Below are positions 49,730 through 60,252 of a stretch of 64,000 bases of DNA, in pieces. Both the position numbers and the translations under genes were made by a program. The notes under the pieces were generated by a model. The model searched no databases and was not told the origin of the DNA. It was given only the letters and a program-made list of their open reading frames with translations. Each line of letters starts with the position of its first letter. Within the stretch, counting starts at the first letter, position 1. The stretch comes from Paracentrotus lividus (Eukaryota > Echinodermata > Echinoidea > Camarodonta > Echinidae), in assembly GCA_940671915.1 (NCBI GenBank), contig CALNVZ010003435.1, positions 3,782,411-3,846,410 on the forward strand, given 5' to 3'.

Positions 49730-50479
49730 CTTTTGCTTACAGTATAAGCTTTACAAAATCTATTGTATCTCTTATATTCATAATATGTATTAATTTTAAC
49801 ATCTTCCTTGGTGAACCCCTTCGCTTTTTCAATGTATTTTGCTATGGGACCAGATAGATCTCCTTCGTCAGACTGTTCAATTACGTAGGGCGAGTTTTTT
49901 GGTGGCGGGGAAAGGGGGACGATTATGACCGAACCTCGGGGAGAAGTTTCAATTTGTTTACCTTTTGGCGCCGGGTTGTCGTATCACCTGCATACAGCAC
50001 CGACCTATCACCTAGCTTCGTTCAAGGCGTTGGTAGTTCTGAAATATTCTCGGAAAACTCGTTTCCACTGCAGTGATGACGAACATATCGTACTTTTGAA
50101 TGCAATATAGGACATGTAGCCTATACAAGAATAGAAATAATACATAAATAAATACATAAAAAGATAAAATAATAAAAACCAAAACATTCTAAAAGTTCAG
50201 TAGCGTCCGCCAACTGTGATTCCGAAGCCTGGTTTTCTGTTCGAATGTTTGTTGAACAACTTTTGGTATACATGAAACGTTTCTCAACAATTCGCAACAA
50301 TTTAATACCCAATATTTTTTTTTTCTATTGAGTGATTGGTGAAACGTCTCGACAATTTTATCTAATCGGAAAAAGTACTGATTAGTATGAACTAGTTTTG
50401 GAACTAGTTAAATTTTAATTAAAACAAAAACGCAAATGCCTGATCGCAGACTAATTTGGCTCTTTTCTTCGATCCGGGT
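49727..50479. other. Non-coding
   Basis: No gene. Nothing beyond AT-rich sequence and a T run near 50318. Confidence 0.5.
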
Positions 50480-50881
50480 AGAAAGTGAATTTGGGGCGCG
50501 AACAAAATGTGTTGTCAGGTAGGATCAAACTTGCTGTCATCGACTCGTCCATTTATGCTTCATTTTTATGTCATGTCATCTCCCGGCATCTATCTCCTAC
50601 TACTGTCTTCAAATTGCTCGTCTCCCCCCCTCTTATCTCTCTGTCGGTATCTCTCCTTCTCTTTTCATCTTTCTATTCTTCATTTTGTCGACTCTATATT
50701 CCGCTATTTTAAAAAACTATTTCATACTTCTGCCATGTTGTTTACTTGTAGTGAGTTTCTTCTGCTATTTGAATTCGTCACTTATTTCGTTCCAGATTTT
50801 GGTCTTTCTCTCTTCTTCCGATCGATGTTTATTTCCACTCGCCCCCTCCGCCATCCTCTTTCGCTGTCTCTGCTATCCTCT

Positions 50882-50923
<42 letters not shown>

Positions 50924-51330
50924 CTTTTCTCCTCGTCTCTTCCTTTCTATCTTCTCCCCCTCTCTCTTCTATATCATTTTCTCAATAAATCATGTATTTC
51001 CTCTTTTCTCTCTCTTTCTCTATCATGTTTCTTCTCTCTTTACCAAACTCTTTATTTTGCCACCACTTCTTCCCTTCACCCCCTCCCCTCACCCCTTCCT
51101 TAATTTCACCCTTCTCCTCTCTGCTGCATGTCTGTCTCCCTGTCTGTGTGGTCGCACAATTTCGTCTCATAATTGACCAGGTGTGCTTCATCCGAATTCC
51201 ACTTTTCCCCTTGATCCCACCGCCTTGCCCCGTACTCCCCACCGGCCGCCCTTCCCTGCCTCAGCCTTACGGGGACATGTTCAATGATGCCCCGTCGATG
51301 AAACAATCCTTTGTGCGCCCCCGTTATTGA
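50480..51330 (+). repeat. Pyrimidine-rich tract of about 0.8 kb
   Basis: The plus strand is strongly C/T-rich, especially at 50600-51250, with a CT run at 50886-50918. Three long Ser/Leu/Pro-rich frames (50485-51176 region) overlap here and are explained by this composition. Signal-peptide-like stretches inside them should not be trusted. Confidence 0.8.
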
Positions 51331-52189
51331 ACTATTTTCACCTATCTTGTAGACGAAGATGTACTTTAAAATTTATTTTCTAGAAATTGGCAACTATGAT
51401 GACTATAATACTAACTTCTGTAATGTTTTATAAAATAACCGTGCATTGGCGTTCTCCAAGGTCACGGACTATTAATTAAAAGGGGGGCTAAAATCACTTT
51501 TTTGTTTTGTTTAATGACCTTTTGATAAAATATTCATTTTCATTCAGTGACGTGTACAAAGTGACTTTTCTTACTTTAAAAAGGCATAACATCCACAATT
51601 ATTTTGATACACGATATGAATATATTTGATCTCAATTCCCATAACCTAATGCATCATATTGTCGGTCTATACTGGTGTATATACAATGGTGTACGGACTG
51701 GTCGATGATAATCTTTAAACTTGACTGAGGATAATATTGTCAATGCAGAAAGGGGTCATTGTAATTATGCAACAAAATTAAAACTATTTCACACACTCAG
51801 TTTACCATTCAATCATATCATACTTATTTGAGTTTCAATAGTCATAATATTCATGGGAATATTTTAGTCCTACAACCAAACTGTCAGTATCGTATTACGT
51901 GTGATTCAAAGACTATCATAATTAATTTGATTTATACAGTTTAATATTTCTTTTGATTCATTTGATCCAATTCCTCAAAACATGAAATCAGAAACTGTAC
52001 AAACCCACTGCAGTTATATGCGAGGTCAATAAATAAATATCATGCCTATACTTTTGTTTTATTATCCTTGTATACAAGTCAGGTGTCATGATTATGATAA
52101 AGATATTATAACAAAAAACATATATATACACTTGACCATTGGCCTAAAAATAATAAGTGGGTTGGGCTGAAGGCAAGATAGATCCAGAG
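51331..52189. other. Non-coding
   Basis: AT-rich. No gene or repeat recognised. Confidence 0.5.
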
Positions 52190-52456
52190 TCAATTTAAAA
52201 AAAAAGTGAAAGAAAAAGAGTGGTTGTATAGAAAGAGGGAGAGCGGCAAAAAGAAATATTGGAAGAGAATGGGATATTTAAATAGGGGGGGGGGAGGTAG
52301 AAGGAAGGGGGAGAGGAGGGGAAATGGATAGAAAATGGGAAATGGGAGAGATGACATGAAGAGAAAGAAGGAGCGTGTGTGAAATAAAATAGGGGGAAAA
52401 AAAAGGGAGAGGAGGAGAAGAAAAGGGAACGGAAGAAGAAGAAGAAGAAGAAGAAG

Positions 52457-52488
<32 letters not shown>

Positions 52489-52500
52489 GTAGTAGAGAGA

Positions 52501-52560
<60 letters not shown>
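52190..52560 (+). repeat. Purine-rich tract of about 370 bp with (GAA)n and (GA)n
   Basis: The plus strand is mostly A and G. It includes a G9 run near 52286, about 16 GAA units (52433-52486), an AGTAGTAGT step and about 30 GA units (52497-52558). The two Leu- and Ser-rich minus-strand frames (52190-52625) are by-products. Confidence 0.9.
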
Positions 52561-52561
<1 letters not shown>

Positions 52562-54674
52562 AAGTAGATAACCTTGTGTATAATAGAGTGGGGCTGGAAG
52601 AATGCATGTCATGTGCAATAATCACAAATCATCTTTATGTACGAAATACCGTTGAAACAAACAGTAAAATATTGAACAACGTAGAATAAAACAGAAGACC
52701 TTGAGTTATAACAGAGTGTGTTGGCATCTGATACACAGTGCACAAGAAAAAATAGAAAACTAACAACCCCATCATCAAAACATATTTATCATAAATATGA
52801 TATTTAGTCATAGTATTTTGTCATTCTCATAAGCATTTTATATCTGCACATATTATATTCCCCTGTTTCTATACACATAGAACACTGCACAAATAATTTA
52901 ATCAGAAAAAACGATATTTAAAAAAAAATGAATACGAGGAAAGCAATATATTTAATATAATCACATTGTTTTATCATTAATCAGAAACAGATCACGAGTA
53001 TTTATTGTATTGTAGAACATGTAGAATGAGATTGTCACATTGTAGCCCCTGCAACTAATTCACCTTGTATATACTGTAGAATCTTTGTAGAGCATAAATA
53101 CAAACATTCTTCTTTCTTTTGTTAAATAAATAAAACAATTCTTTTAAAAAGTTCAAAAGTTTTAAGAATGTTTTTTACTTATTAAAAAAAAAAAGAGGAA
53201 TTATAAACAAGGAAACCCCATCCCGCCTCCCTCCCCCCCCCAAAAAAAAAATGATAAACAATTTTTTTACATTCACACAGGTTAAACATTTCGTATTTTA
53301 TTAACACAACTCAACGATTTTACCTTTAAAGCTTTTAAATCACATAATTCTGAACTTTTTCTGATCTAGATCAGTAGTATACATGAAACGAGCATCAATA
53401 CCCTAAACAAGGATGCGGTGTATAATATTTATGATATGAAATAAAGCAAGATTGTCAGTAAAAATGTCAAACATACCTCTGGACCCCAATATTTTATGGA
53501 GAGAAAATGCCACTTTGGGCTTTTTACCAGCGGATAGAAATGGTATTGGCGGTCTACAGCAAAGGACACAGAGTGGTGGGTGGGTTGAGGTATATGGGAA
53601 TGTATATGATCACTTTATTACTTGTGAAAGACCCTCTTCTAAGTTTTAGAGGTATGTGTTTTGCACACATAGACCACCCCCCCCCCGCCCCGCCCATTCA
53701 CACCTGCACCCCAAAACGACAGGGGAAAAAAAAACATATGGGGATAATCGTTATGGAAGGTATCCATACAACATAGATATTGTTTGGAGGGGCGTCAAAT
53801 CGAGAAAAAGTTAAATCGTTCTTATAACAATCATATTTTTCCTAAGAGATTAGGCAATAGTTTATCAAACATTGAATAAGATGACAAGTCATTTGAACAT
53901 TTAATCTAAGTGCAGATGCGTCCTTATCCCATTTCATGTTTTTTTGTTTTTTTTTGTTTTTTAACTTTACCCATTTTTTACCACTGAATTCGTTTTATAT
54001 TTATGACGTACTGTATAAATATATCTCGTACACAAGCTGAATAACTTGATGTAAACGATGAGACAACCAATACCAATCAATTACTATAACGATCGACAAA
54101 GAGCTCAACTTTTTACAACTAAGCAGTTGACCAGGTTTTGCAAGCCCCTGCTAGACCAGTATGAAGAGCCCCATTAAAAGTTTAATAGTTCGACCGTAAA
54201 CTGCGACGATAAAAAAAATGATTAAAGGGGTTTACTTCAATTTATGCTTTGTGTCAATTCAAATCCATTTCGAAAGAATGGAGGGATATTTATTGGTAAG
54301 AGAGGCCATCAACGTGAAGGTCAGTGAAGGAGTTCTTGAAAAAGAATGTTCTCTTTTTATTGACGTTATTGCCTTTAGTCTGAATATTTTGCAAAACAAC
54401 AAATTCCAAAAATAAAATTAATGATAAGCGAAAAATGACACACCGTATCCAACAACAAGGCACAAAGAAACCCTAAGAAATATATATATATATATATATT
54501 AATTGCAGACGAAGAGGGTAAATCTCGACGACTCAATTAACGCGTTTATAGTTAGAGGCATGCAAAACAAACAACAAAAACGAAAACATACACATAGAAG
54601 AAGAATATAGGCCTATTATGGGACATGATATGAAAATTAATGTGATTTATAATCATTTGAATGAACTTATTTAC
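52561..54674. other. Non-coding, no gene supported
   Basis: A C-rich run lies near 53678-53697 and a TA run at 54481-54499. The frames 53452-53649, 53507-53776 and 54218-54415 have no domain. TAGGCCTA occurs at 54608. Confidence 0.5.
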
Positions 54675-54851
54675 CAAGGGCCGCGGAGCCGAGGGCTGGG
54701 GAGGGGGGGGGGGGCTTCATCCCCTCCCCCACTTTCGTCAGCAAACGTGTACAAAAACGCAAAAATGACCATACATTTGTGATTTTTAGCCTGTTCAGCC
54801 CCCCACTTGCGGCTCAGCCCCTCCACTTTCAAAAACGCTCCGCGGCCCCTG
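54675..54851. mobile_element. hAT-like MITE with 5-bp flanking repeat
   Basis: 177 bp. The left end CAAGGGCCGCGGAGC and the right end GCTCCGCGGCCCCTG are near-perfect inverted repeats. TTTAC lies immediately outside both ends (54670-54674 and 54852-54856) and looks like a target-site duplication. Five bases is short for hAT (usually eight). Internally there is a G12 run and a segment CAGCAAACGTGTACAAAAAC shared with the copy at 38692-38790. No transposase. Confidence 0.75.
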
Positions 54852-55221
54852 TTTACGTATGTATTGTTAAATGAAAAGATATGAATCAAAGTACGTCATG
54901 TAAATTAATTAGTGAAACAAATATTTTTAACTTTTCTGTTCACAGCATTTCTCTCCCTCTATCTCTGTCAATTTATCTTATTATTCTTACTTTTAATTGT
55001 CGTTTTGTTTGTATTTAATTGTTATTGATTTCAAACATAATTGGCGGATGCAGAATCTGTATAGGGGAGGGGGCGCCATCAGGCCCCTCGCCGATGATGT
55101 TTGGATTTTTAACAATGTCATGTACAGTGCGTTTTTTTTTTTTACACCAGAAAGCATTTCAAAAACCTTTTATCTGAAGAAGACCACCCCTTCGATTTGG
55201 GTGCACTGGATGAACTGTGTA

Positions 55222-55788
55222 CACTGTTAAAAGAAACAGAAGATTTTGCAGAGAGAAAAATACAGAACCGTTCTGTATTATGTATGATAATATAATTATG
55301 TGTATTTTTATTACGGGAAATTTTCTGAAATTTAACAGAACAGGTCTGTTCTTAAAGAGGAAAAACGCTTTTTATTACAGGAAATTTGTAAATTTACATA
55401 CCCCATATACCATCTTTCTGTAATTGTACTATTATTTTACTGTAAATTGTGTTACCAATTGTGCAGTAAGATTGCAGCTGTTCTGGAAGTTCTGCTGCAG
55501 GAACTTTTTCTGTTTTTTTAGGAGAAAAAAAATACAGAATCATTCTGTATATGTATGACAGAATCATTCTGTATATTTTTATAACGGGAAATTTTCTGCA
55601 ATTTAACAGAACAGGTCTGTTTGAAAAAAAAAAGAAAGTATTTTATTATAGAAAATTTGTAAATTTTCATTCCTCATATACCAATTTTCTGTAATTTCAC
55701 TGCAAATTTGTGCAGTAAGATTACTGGTGTTCTCGAGACTCTGCTGCAGGAACTTTCCTGTTTTTTAAGGAGAAATTTTCTAACAGTG
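55222..55788. mobile_element. MITE-like element, CACTGTTA ends, internal duplication
   Basis: The ends CACTGTTA (55222-55229) and TAACAGTG (55781-55788) are perfect 8-bp inverted repeats. The interior is a tandem pair: ATACAGAA-NNN-TTCTGTAT starts near 55260 and again near 55532 (offset 272). Each copy then has GGGAAATTTTCTG, AACAGAACAGGTCTGTT, a TTTATTA block, AAATTTGTAAATTT, TTTCTGTAATT, TGTGCAGTAAGATT and CTGCTGCAGGAACTTT. The first copy contains the palindrome AGAACAGGTCTGTTCT. No protein is encoded. The termini relate it loosely to 21773-21980. No clear target-site duplication. Confidence 0.65.
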
Positions 55789-56030
55789 ATAGTCCCACTC
55801 ATAAGGATAAGAGTATAGTCCTTGGATGAAGTGGGCATGAGCAAGGAGTTATCATTGGTGTGAGGTCGCCTGTCATTTTGCATCACCCATATTAGCAGAT
55901 CGCCCTCATCTTTATCAACCCAAACATTTCTTTTAGTTGACGTAACAGAATAAACGGCGGTCATCATATCTTGTGCTAAATGGGCATATGGTTTGTGTGG
56001 ACAGGACGAGTGATAGCGGCAGAATGACGT
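55789..56030 (-). CDS. Candidate exon behind a good splice acceptor, function unknown
   Basis: On the minus strand a pyrimidine-rich stretch ends in CCATTTTCAG at 56031, and from 56030 the frame stays open for 80 codons up to the MITE end at 55788. The translation starts TSFCRYHSSCPHKPYAHLAQ and continues with VWVDKDEGDLLIWVMQND. It has two Cys, several aromatic residues and a balanced composition, unlike the low-complexity frames around it. I do not recognise the domain. No canonical donor is evident before the element, and the frame then runs into the repeat. It may be an exon cut short by the insertion, a pseudogene fragment or a chance frame. Confidence 0.25.
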
Positions 56031-56876
56031 CTGAAAATGGAGGGCAATGAGGCGAGAAGGGGCACAAGAGGTGCGGGGGGGGGGGCGGGGGGCTCCGGAC
56101 AAAAAATTAGTCTTCACTCAGATTCATCATGTTCATATAGTAAGGTCCATCGAAAAATCATAGAGAGGTTAGTTTTCAACATGTTCAAGAGGCTTATGAA
56201 AACTTTGCAAATTACAACAACTCGAGTTTTATTTATTTTATTCATTTGGGGGGGGGGGGTGGGGGTAACAAAAATAAAAAGTGATTCTGAGATTGAACTG
56301 GCTTGACTAAAATTCCGGCATACTCGCACCAGTATTTTATAAGACTACAACATAATACATGACTAAATATTAGAAAGTCTGGTTACAAAACTAAAACCCA
56401 AAGGTTTTGACAAATGTAAAGGACATACTTTGGCCCACCCATATGTTTATCAAAAGATTGTTTCGCCTGTCAGAACACTCATTTATTACGATTGCCCTAT
56501 GAAAATGTCGCGACTGTTTGTCACGTGACCAGACCTAAAATCTTTAAGCTCACGAGAAGATTGCTGTTAATGTTCTGCCAATCATTTATAATCATTGCAA
56601 AATACATAAGCGAGAACACGGCAAATAATCTCACTTCAGTTAGCTCCTAATTTCTTTTTACGTATTTTATAAGTTTGAAGTGCCTTTGTTGTTGAATCAT
56701 CAACTACGGTATAATGGAAAAGACCGTAAAACAAAATCTGTCCTGCGCACATTGATCAATGAGTTTTCCATAAATTATGTATACAATTTAATACAAATGT
56801 TTGAATAACTGATGAATCCCCCCAGTTGGTTATAGTATCTTTCGGATTGATAGAAGGTTCATGTATCTTTATGATA
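56031..56876. other. Non-coding, two G runs
   Basis: G-rich runs lie at 56077-56092 and 56248-56265. No gene supported. Confidence 0.5.
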
Positions 56877-56927
56877 AGCTCCCCGGATTTTTAAGTTTGC
56901 AACGTAAGCTTAAAAATCTGGGAAGCT
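56877..56927. repeat. Imperfect 19-bp hairpin
   Basis: The arms AGCTCCCCGGATTTTTAAG (56877-56895) and CTTAAAAATCTGGGAAGCT (56909-56927) pair with one A-C mismatch and one G-T pair, around a 13-nt loop. It resembles a short RNA hairpin or the remnant of a foldback element. It is shorter than most microRNA precursors. Confidence 0.8.
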
Positions 56928-57249
56928 GATCAAAGAGAAGCATCGATTTGATGCTTTTTTTTGTGTTTAAACCGAAATCAAAATGTTCGGAAAGGAAACT
57001 TTATTATATATTAGTAAAAGAGTACAGTTTGAGAACAGTAGTAAAATTATAATAGTAGTACAATTTCATACATGTGATCTTTTTTGAAAATGTAAATTTG
57101 TTTTAAATAAAAATCAGTAAAATCCCTGTGAAGGAAAAAAAAAAAATTTAAGAAAGAAAAAATATATATGTGCGTGAAAAATTTAATGGTAAAATTGTAA
57201 CAAAATGAAACAATGTGTGGTATGTAACATCTAGGATGTAAAAGAGGAA
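56928..57249. other. Non-coding
   Basis: AT-rich with an A run near 57135-57145. No feature. Confidence 0.5.
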
Positions 57250-57408
57250 ACGCGGAGCAAGCTAAAAGTATCTTCCCCTCCTCCATCCCACTCCCCCCCC
57301 CCCCCCCCCCTCCGAGTTGAAGGGATAGGAGGAAAACGCGAAAAACCTTAAATACCCATGAGATTGTGCCTCCCCCGCCACTTTCAAAAACAACCCGCGC
57401 CGCCCTTG
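57250..57408 (-). mobile_element. Diverged G-rich MITE copy
   Basis: On the minus strand it starts CAAGGGCGGCGCGGG at 57408 and continues TTTTTGAAAGTGG, matching the right end of the element at 54675-54851. A C18-type run (57293-57310) corresponds to the family's G-rich core. The far end is uncertain. The frames 57047-57457 and 57262-57453 on it are not genes. Confidence 0.45.
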
Positions 57409-59409
57409 CATAAAGGCGAGGGGTAGCAACACAGTACAGGACACGCCCTCCACCCATATGACATAATAATCACATCGATGGTTACACTTTCATCAATGTT
57501 TACCTCAAACAAACCTAAGATGAGAACGGAAGGGAAGATGGGCAAAGGAAAAGATGACGGAGAAAAGAAAACAGAGGAACGGAACGAGGAGTCTGATGCA
57601 CAGACAAGCAATAACAACAACACTATATCATGCAGGCAAGATTCATCGGTCATAATAGCCTGTTCTCCATGCGGATTTATTAATTTATTACTTTTTAAAA
57701 TAATTATGTAAAGGCTAATCCAACTATCTGTACATGAGATGTAAAGCCTGTAGACGATACCAAAGGAATAAATTGAAGTAGATACACAAACAACAACAGC
57801 AACAAAACAACAACAACAACATGAAAACAAGGATATCTTCTTACTTTCCTTCCCTTTTCTGGTGGCAAAAATAATTAATGCTGATTGGCTGCCAAACAAT
57901 ACCCTCCCCCTCCCCCCCCCATCCACCCCCGGAAAAAAATACTGGAATAATGATTTTTTTTAAAAAGATGACTGCTATATAATATACCAAATAATAACAA
58001 CAACAATACATTTCCCTTCTCAACCGCAACATGCATAAGTAATGAACAAATTCAACATCCAACTACTATGTACATGATGTATAAACGAACGTAAAAACGG
58101 TTGCATTTTAAGTATTGACAAGAAAAGTCACTCGACTTTCAGTTAGGAATGATCAGCAAATATATTTATTGACTTTTTCAATGTCCATCAAGTACATTTC
58201 ACTAACGATTGAAGTATGAACTTTACTAAATATTCAATAGTCATATCTTGTTTTATCAAGTAATCTATTTCCATGCAGTATTTTGCCAGCATCGCGCTTG
58301 TCTAAGAATTCTTTCACCGTTTCCTTGATGACGTTCGTTTTCAGTTGGATCACGCATCAATATTATTATTTGAACCACTTCTTTACGAATTCTTGGCGAA
58401 TATCTTATTTCCTCAGTTATGATAAATAAGGATATTTCCCCCGTTTATGTCATGAAAGATAGAGTAATTGAAACCCCCCCAAAATGCCATATTGGTCACA
58501 TCGCGAGAAATATCAACTTTGAGAAAAAATAAATTCCGGCTCTTTGCGCTTTGGCGCACATTTTTATTCGCACATTTGATATCAAGGATAGGCTTATCGA
58601 GCTCTTTTTTTTAATTTACTTTTTTAAATTCACTTCAAGTTTTCCAATGAATTCATAATACACCTATAGTCTTATTTATACAAAGCTATATTATTCATTA
58701 TTTTCAAAGAGAATCTAGTGTAGTGGGAAAGGTGAACCATGGGTCAACAAAGTAAGCTTGCAAATTATTTTCAAGGTATTTAGGAAGAATTTAGTAGAAA
58801 GTTCCACTAAAAAGGATTTCTCTTCAAATACCCCCACAGTGATAATATGACATGAAAAGCTGATATGTTGGGGTCCCGAAAATGTGAGCACATGTACATG
58901 TAGTCCCATACATGCATTTTTGCGTGCAGTGCATGTTACTCTCAGAAGAATTTCATAAATTTCTTATCATTTTCCTGATTCCCAAACCTCACATCAATAA
59001 ACAATTCTTAGGTGCGTTGTTATCAACCTTTCCCATTACTTTGAGACAATTTCTTCCACATTTCGATCTCGTGACTAGATTAGCTTTAATTCCCTTAAAA
59101 TTGGTAGGTAATATTAACTCGGGCTGTATGGTGAGAGGGAGGGGCAATGACGTGTATCTTCCGTCGATATTTACAGGGCGAGTCAAAAAGAATGTCCATC
59201 ATTTTGAAGTTGTCTTGTTTGAATCATGAATATCTAATCATGGGTTACATGATATGTCTTGATAGAGTATTCCTCCCAGCATTTGTTTGTACCCTTTTTA
59301 TTTGGATTTTTGCACACATGACTGAGTAACGGACAATCTTCAGAAGATAGCAGAATAGCAATTGTGCCCAATAGATGGATGAAGATTAAAAACTAGTGTT
59401 GACGGAATG
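57409..59409. other. Non-coding, no gene supported
   Basis: The 180-codon frame 57384-57926 (minus) is Ser/Val/Leu-rich, crosses a C-rich patch (57902-57920) and has no recognised domain. At 59173 GGGCGAGTCAAAAAGAATG resembles ends of some mariner-like elements, but alone it is not enough to call. AACAAC-type repeats lie near 57788-57823. Confidence 0.45.
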
Positions 59410-59505
59410 CGAGTACACACATATACACACACCCATTCACCACACAAACACACACCCACACACACTCATCCTCTCTCACACACATGCACCCCCACACACA
59501 CACAT
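59410..59505 (+). repeat. (CA)-rich tract
   Basis: ACACAC-rich sequence with CCCA and TCTCTC interruptions. Confidence 0.85.
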
Positions 59506-59604
59506 AATATAAACAATTCACAATAACATTTCCCCGTTGATGTTTTGTTCACCAAGACAATCACTAAATGTTTGGGACGCAGTAATTCCATAACAACTGT
59601 TTGT

Positions 59605-59815
59605 CAGTGTGAGTGAGGGTGTGTTTGTATGTGTGCGGGTGTGCTTGAGGGTGTGGGTGTGTATGTCTGGTGTGGATGAGATACGGTATGTGCGTGTGTA
59701 TGCTATGTTTGTGTGTGTGGAGGGTGTATGTGGGTGTGCGTGGTGAGGGTGTGTATATGGTTATTCGTGTAAGTGTAAATGAGGTACGTGTGTATGTGTC
59801 TTTGTGTGTACCCGT
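59605..59815 (+). repeat. (GT)-rich tract facing the CA tract
   Basis: GTGTG-rich sequence with GAGGG interruptions, on the same strand as the CA tract about 100 bp upstream. The two tracts are complementary in type. The His/Thr and Val/Cys frames here are artefacts. Confidence 0.85.
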
Positions 59816-60087
59816 TTTTAATAAATTCTCAATTTGTTCATTCTTCACCCAGCCACTTGGAGCAAGTGAGATTTTACCGTCTTCTGATGATTGTCTGTTA
59901 TTCAGTCATGCGTGCAGAGATCGAAATGAAAAGGGTGCCAACAGATGCTAAGAGGATGACTCTACCAAGACATATCACGAAACCCATGATTAAGTGTTCA
60001 TACTTTTCACAAGACAACTTCAAAATGATGGGGCATTTTTATTGACTCATTCTTTTACCAGGAACGGGGAGTTAGGTTTATAGGTGC

Positions 60088-60252
60088 AAGTCAATGACCT
60101 TTGGTCGATCTAAAACCTCAACTATCATGACTGTGGTATCATCTCATAAGTCCGCAACACCTTGCTCGTGGCATCAACGAATTCAATTTCTTTGTCCTAG
60201 ATGATCGGTCGTGTTCACACCACCCATTGTTTTCACCTAAAGGTCAATGACC
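60088..60252. promoter_or_regulatory. Two nuclear-receptor-like inverted half-site pairs
   Basis: AAGTCAATGACCT (60088-60100) and AGGTCAATGACC (60241-60252) both fit an AGGTCA inverted repeat with a one-base spacer (IR1). The first runs on into TTTGGTC, so the minus strand reads GACCAAAGGTCA, an HNF4/COUP-type direct repeat (DR1). In known systems IR1 binds ecdysone/FXR-type receptor dimers and DR1 binds HNF4/COUP-TF. Binding here is inferred from motif only. Confidence 0.3.

Noticed and set aside
50485..51330. Frames of up to 202 codons with signal-peptide-like hydrophobic stretches
   Set aside because: The Ser/Leu/Pro/Phe content is what any frame through a C/T-rich tract gives; three frames are open together and no domain is visible.
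52190..52625. 142- and 115-codon minus-strand frames
   Set aside because: Poly-Leu and poly-Ser from (GAA)n and (GA)n read on the opposite strand.
57384..57926. 180-codon minus-strand frame
   Set aside because: It crosses a C-rich patch and a diverged MITE copy, has runs of Cys, Val and Ser from simple sequence, and matches no family I know.
59170..59230. GGGCGAGTCAAAAAGAATG as a mariner-type end
   Set aside because: The resemblance is a single short stretch with no partner end and no flanking TA pair that convinces.
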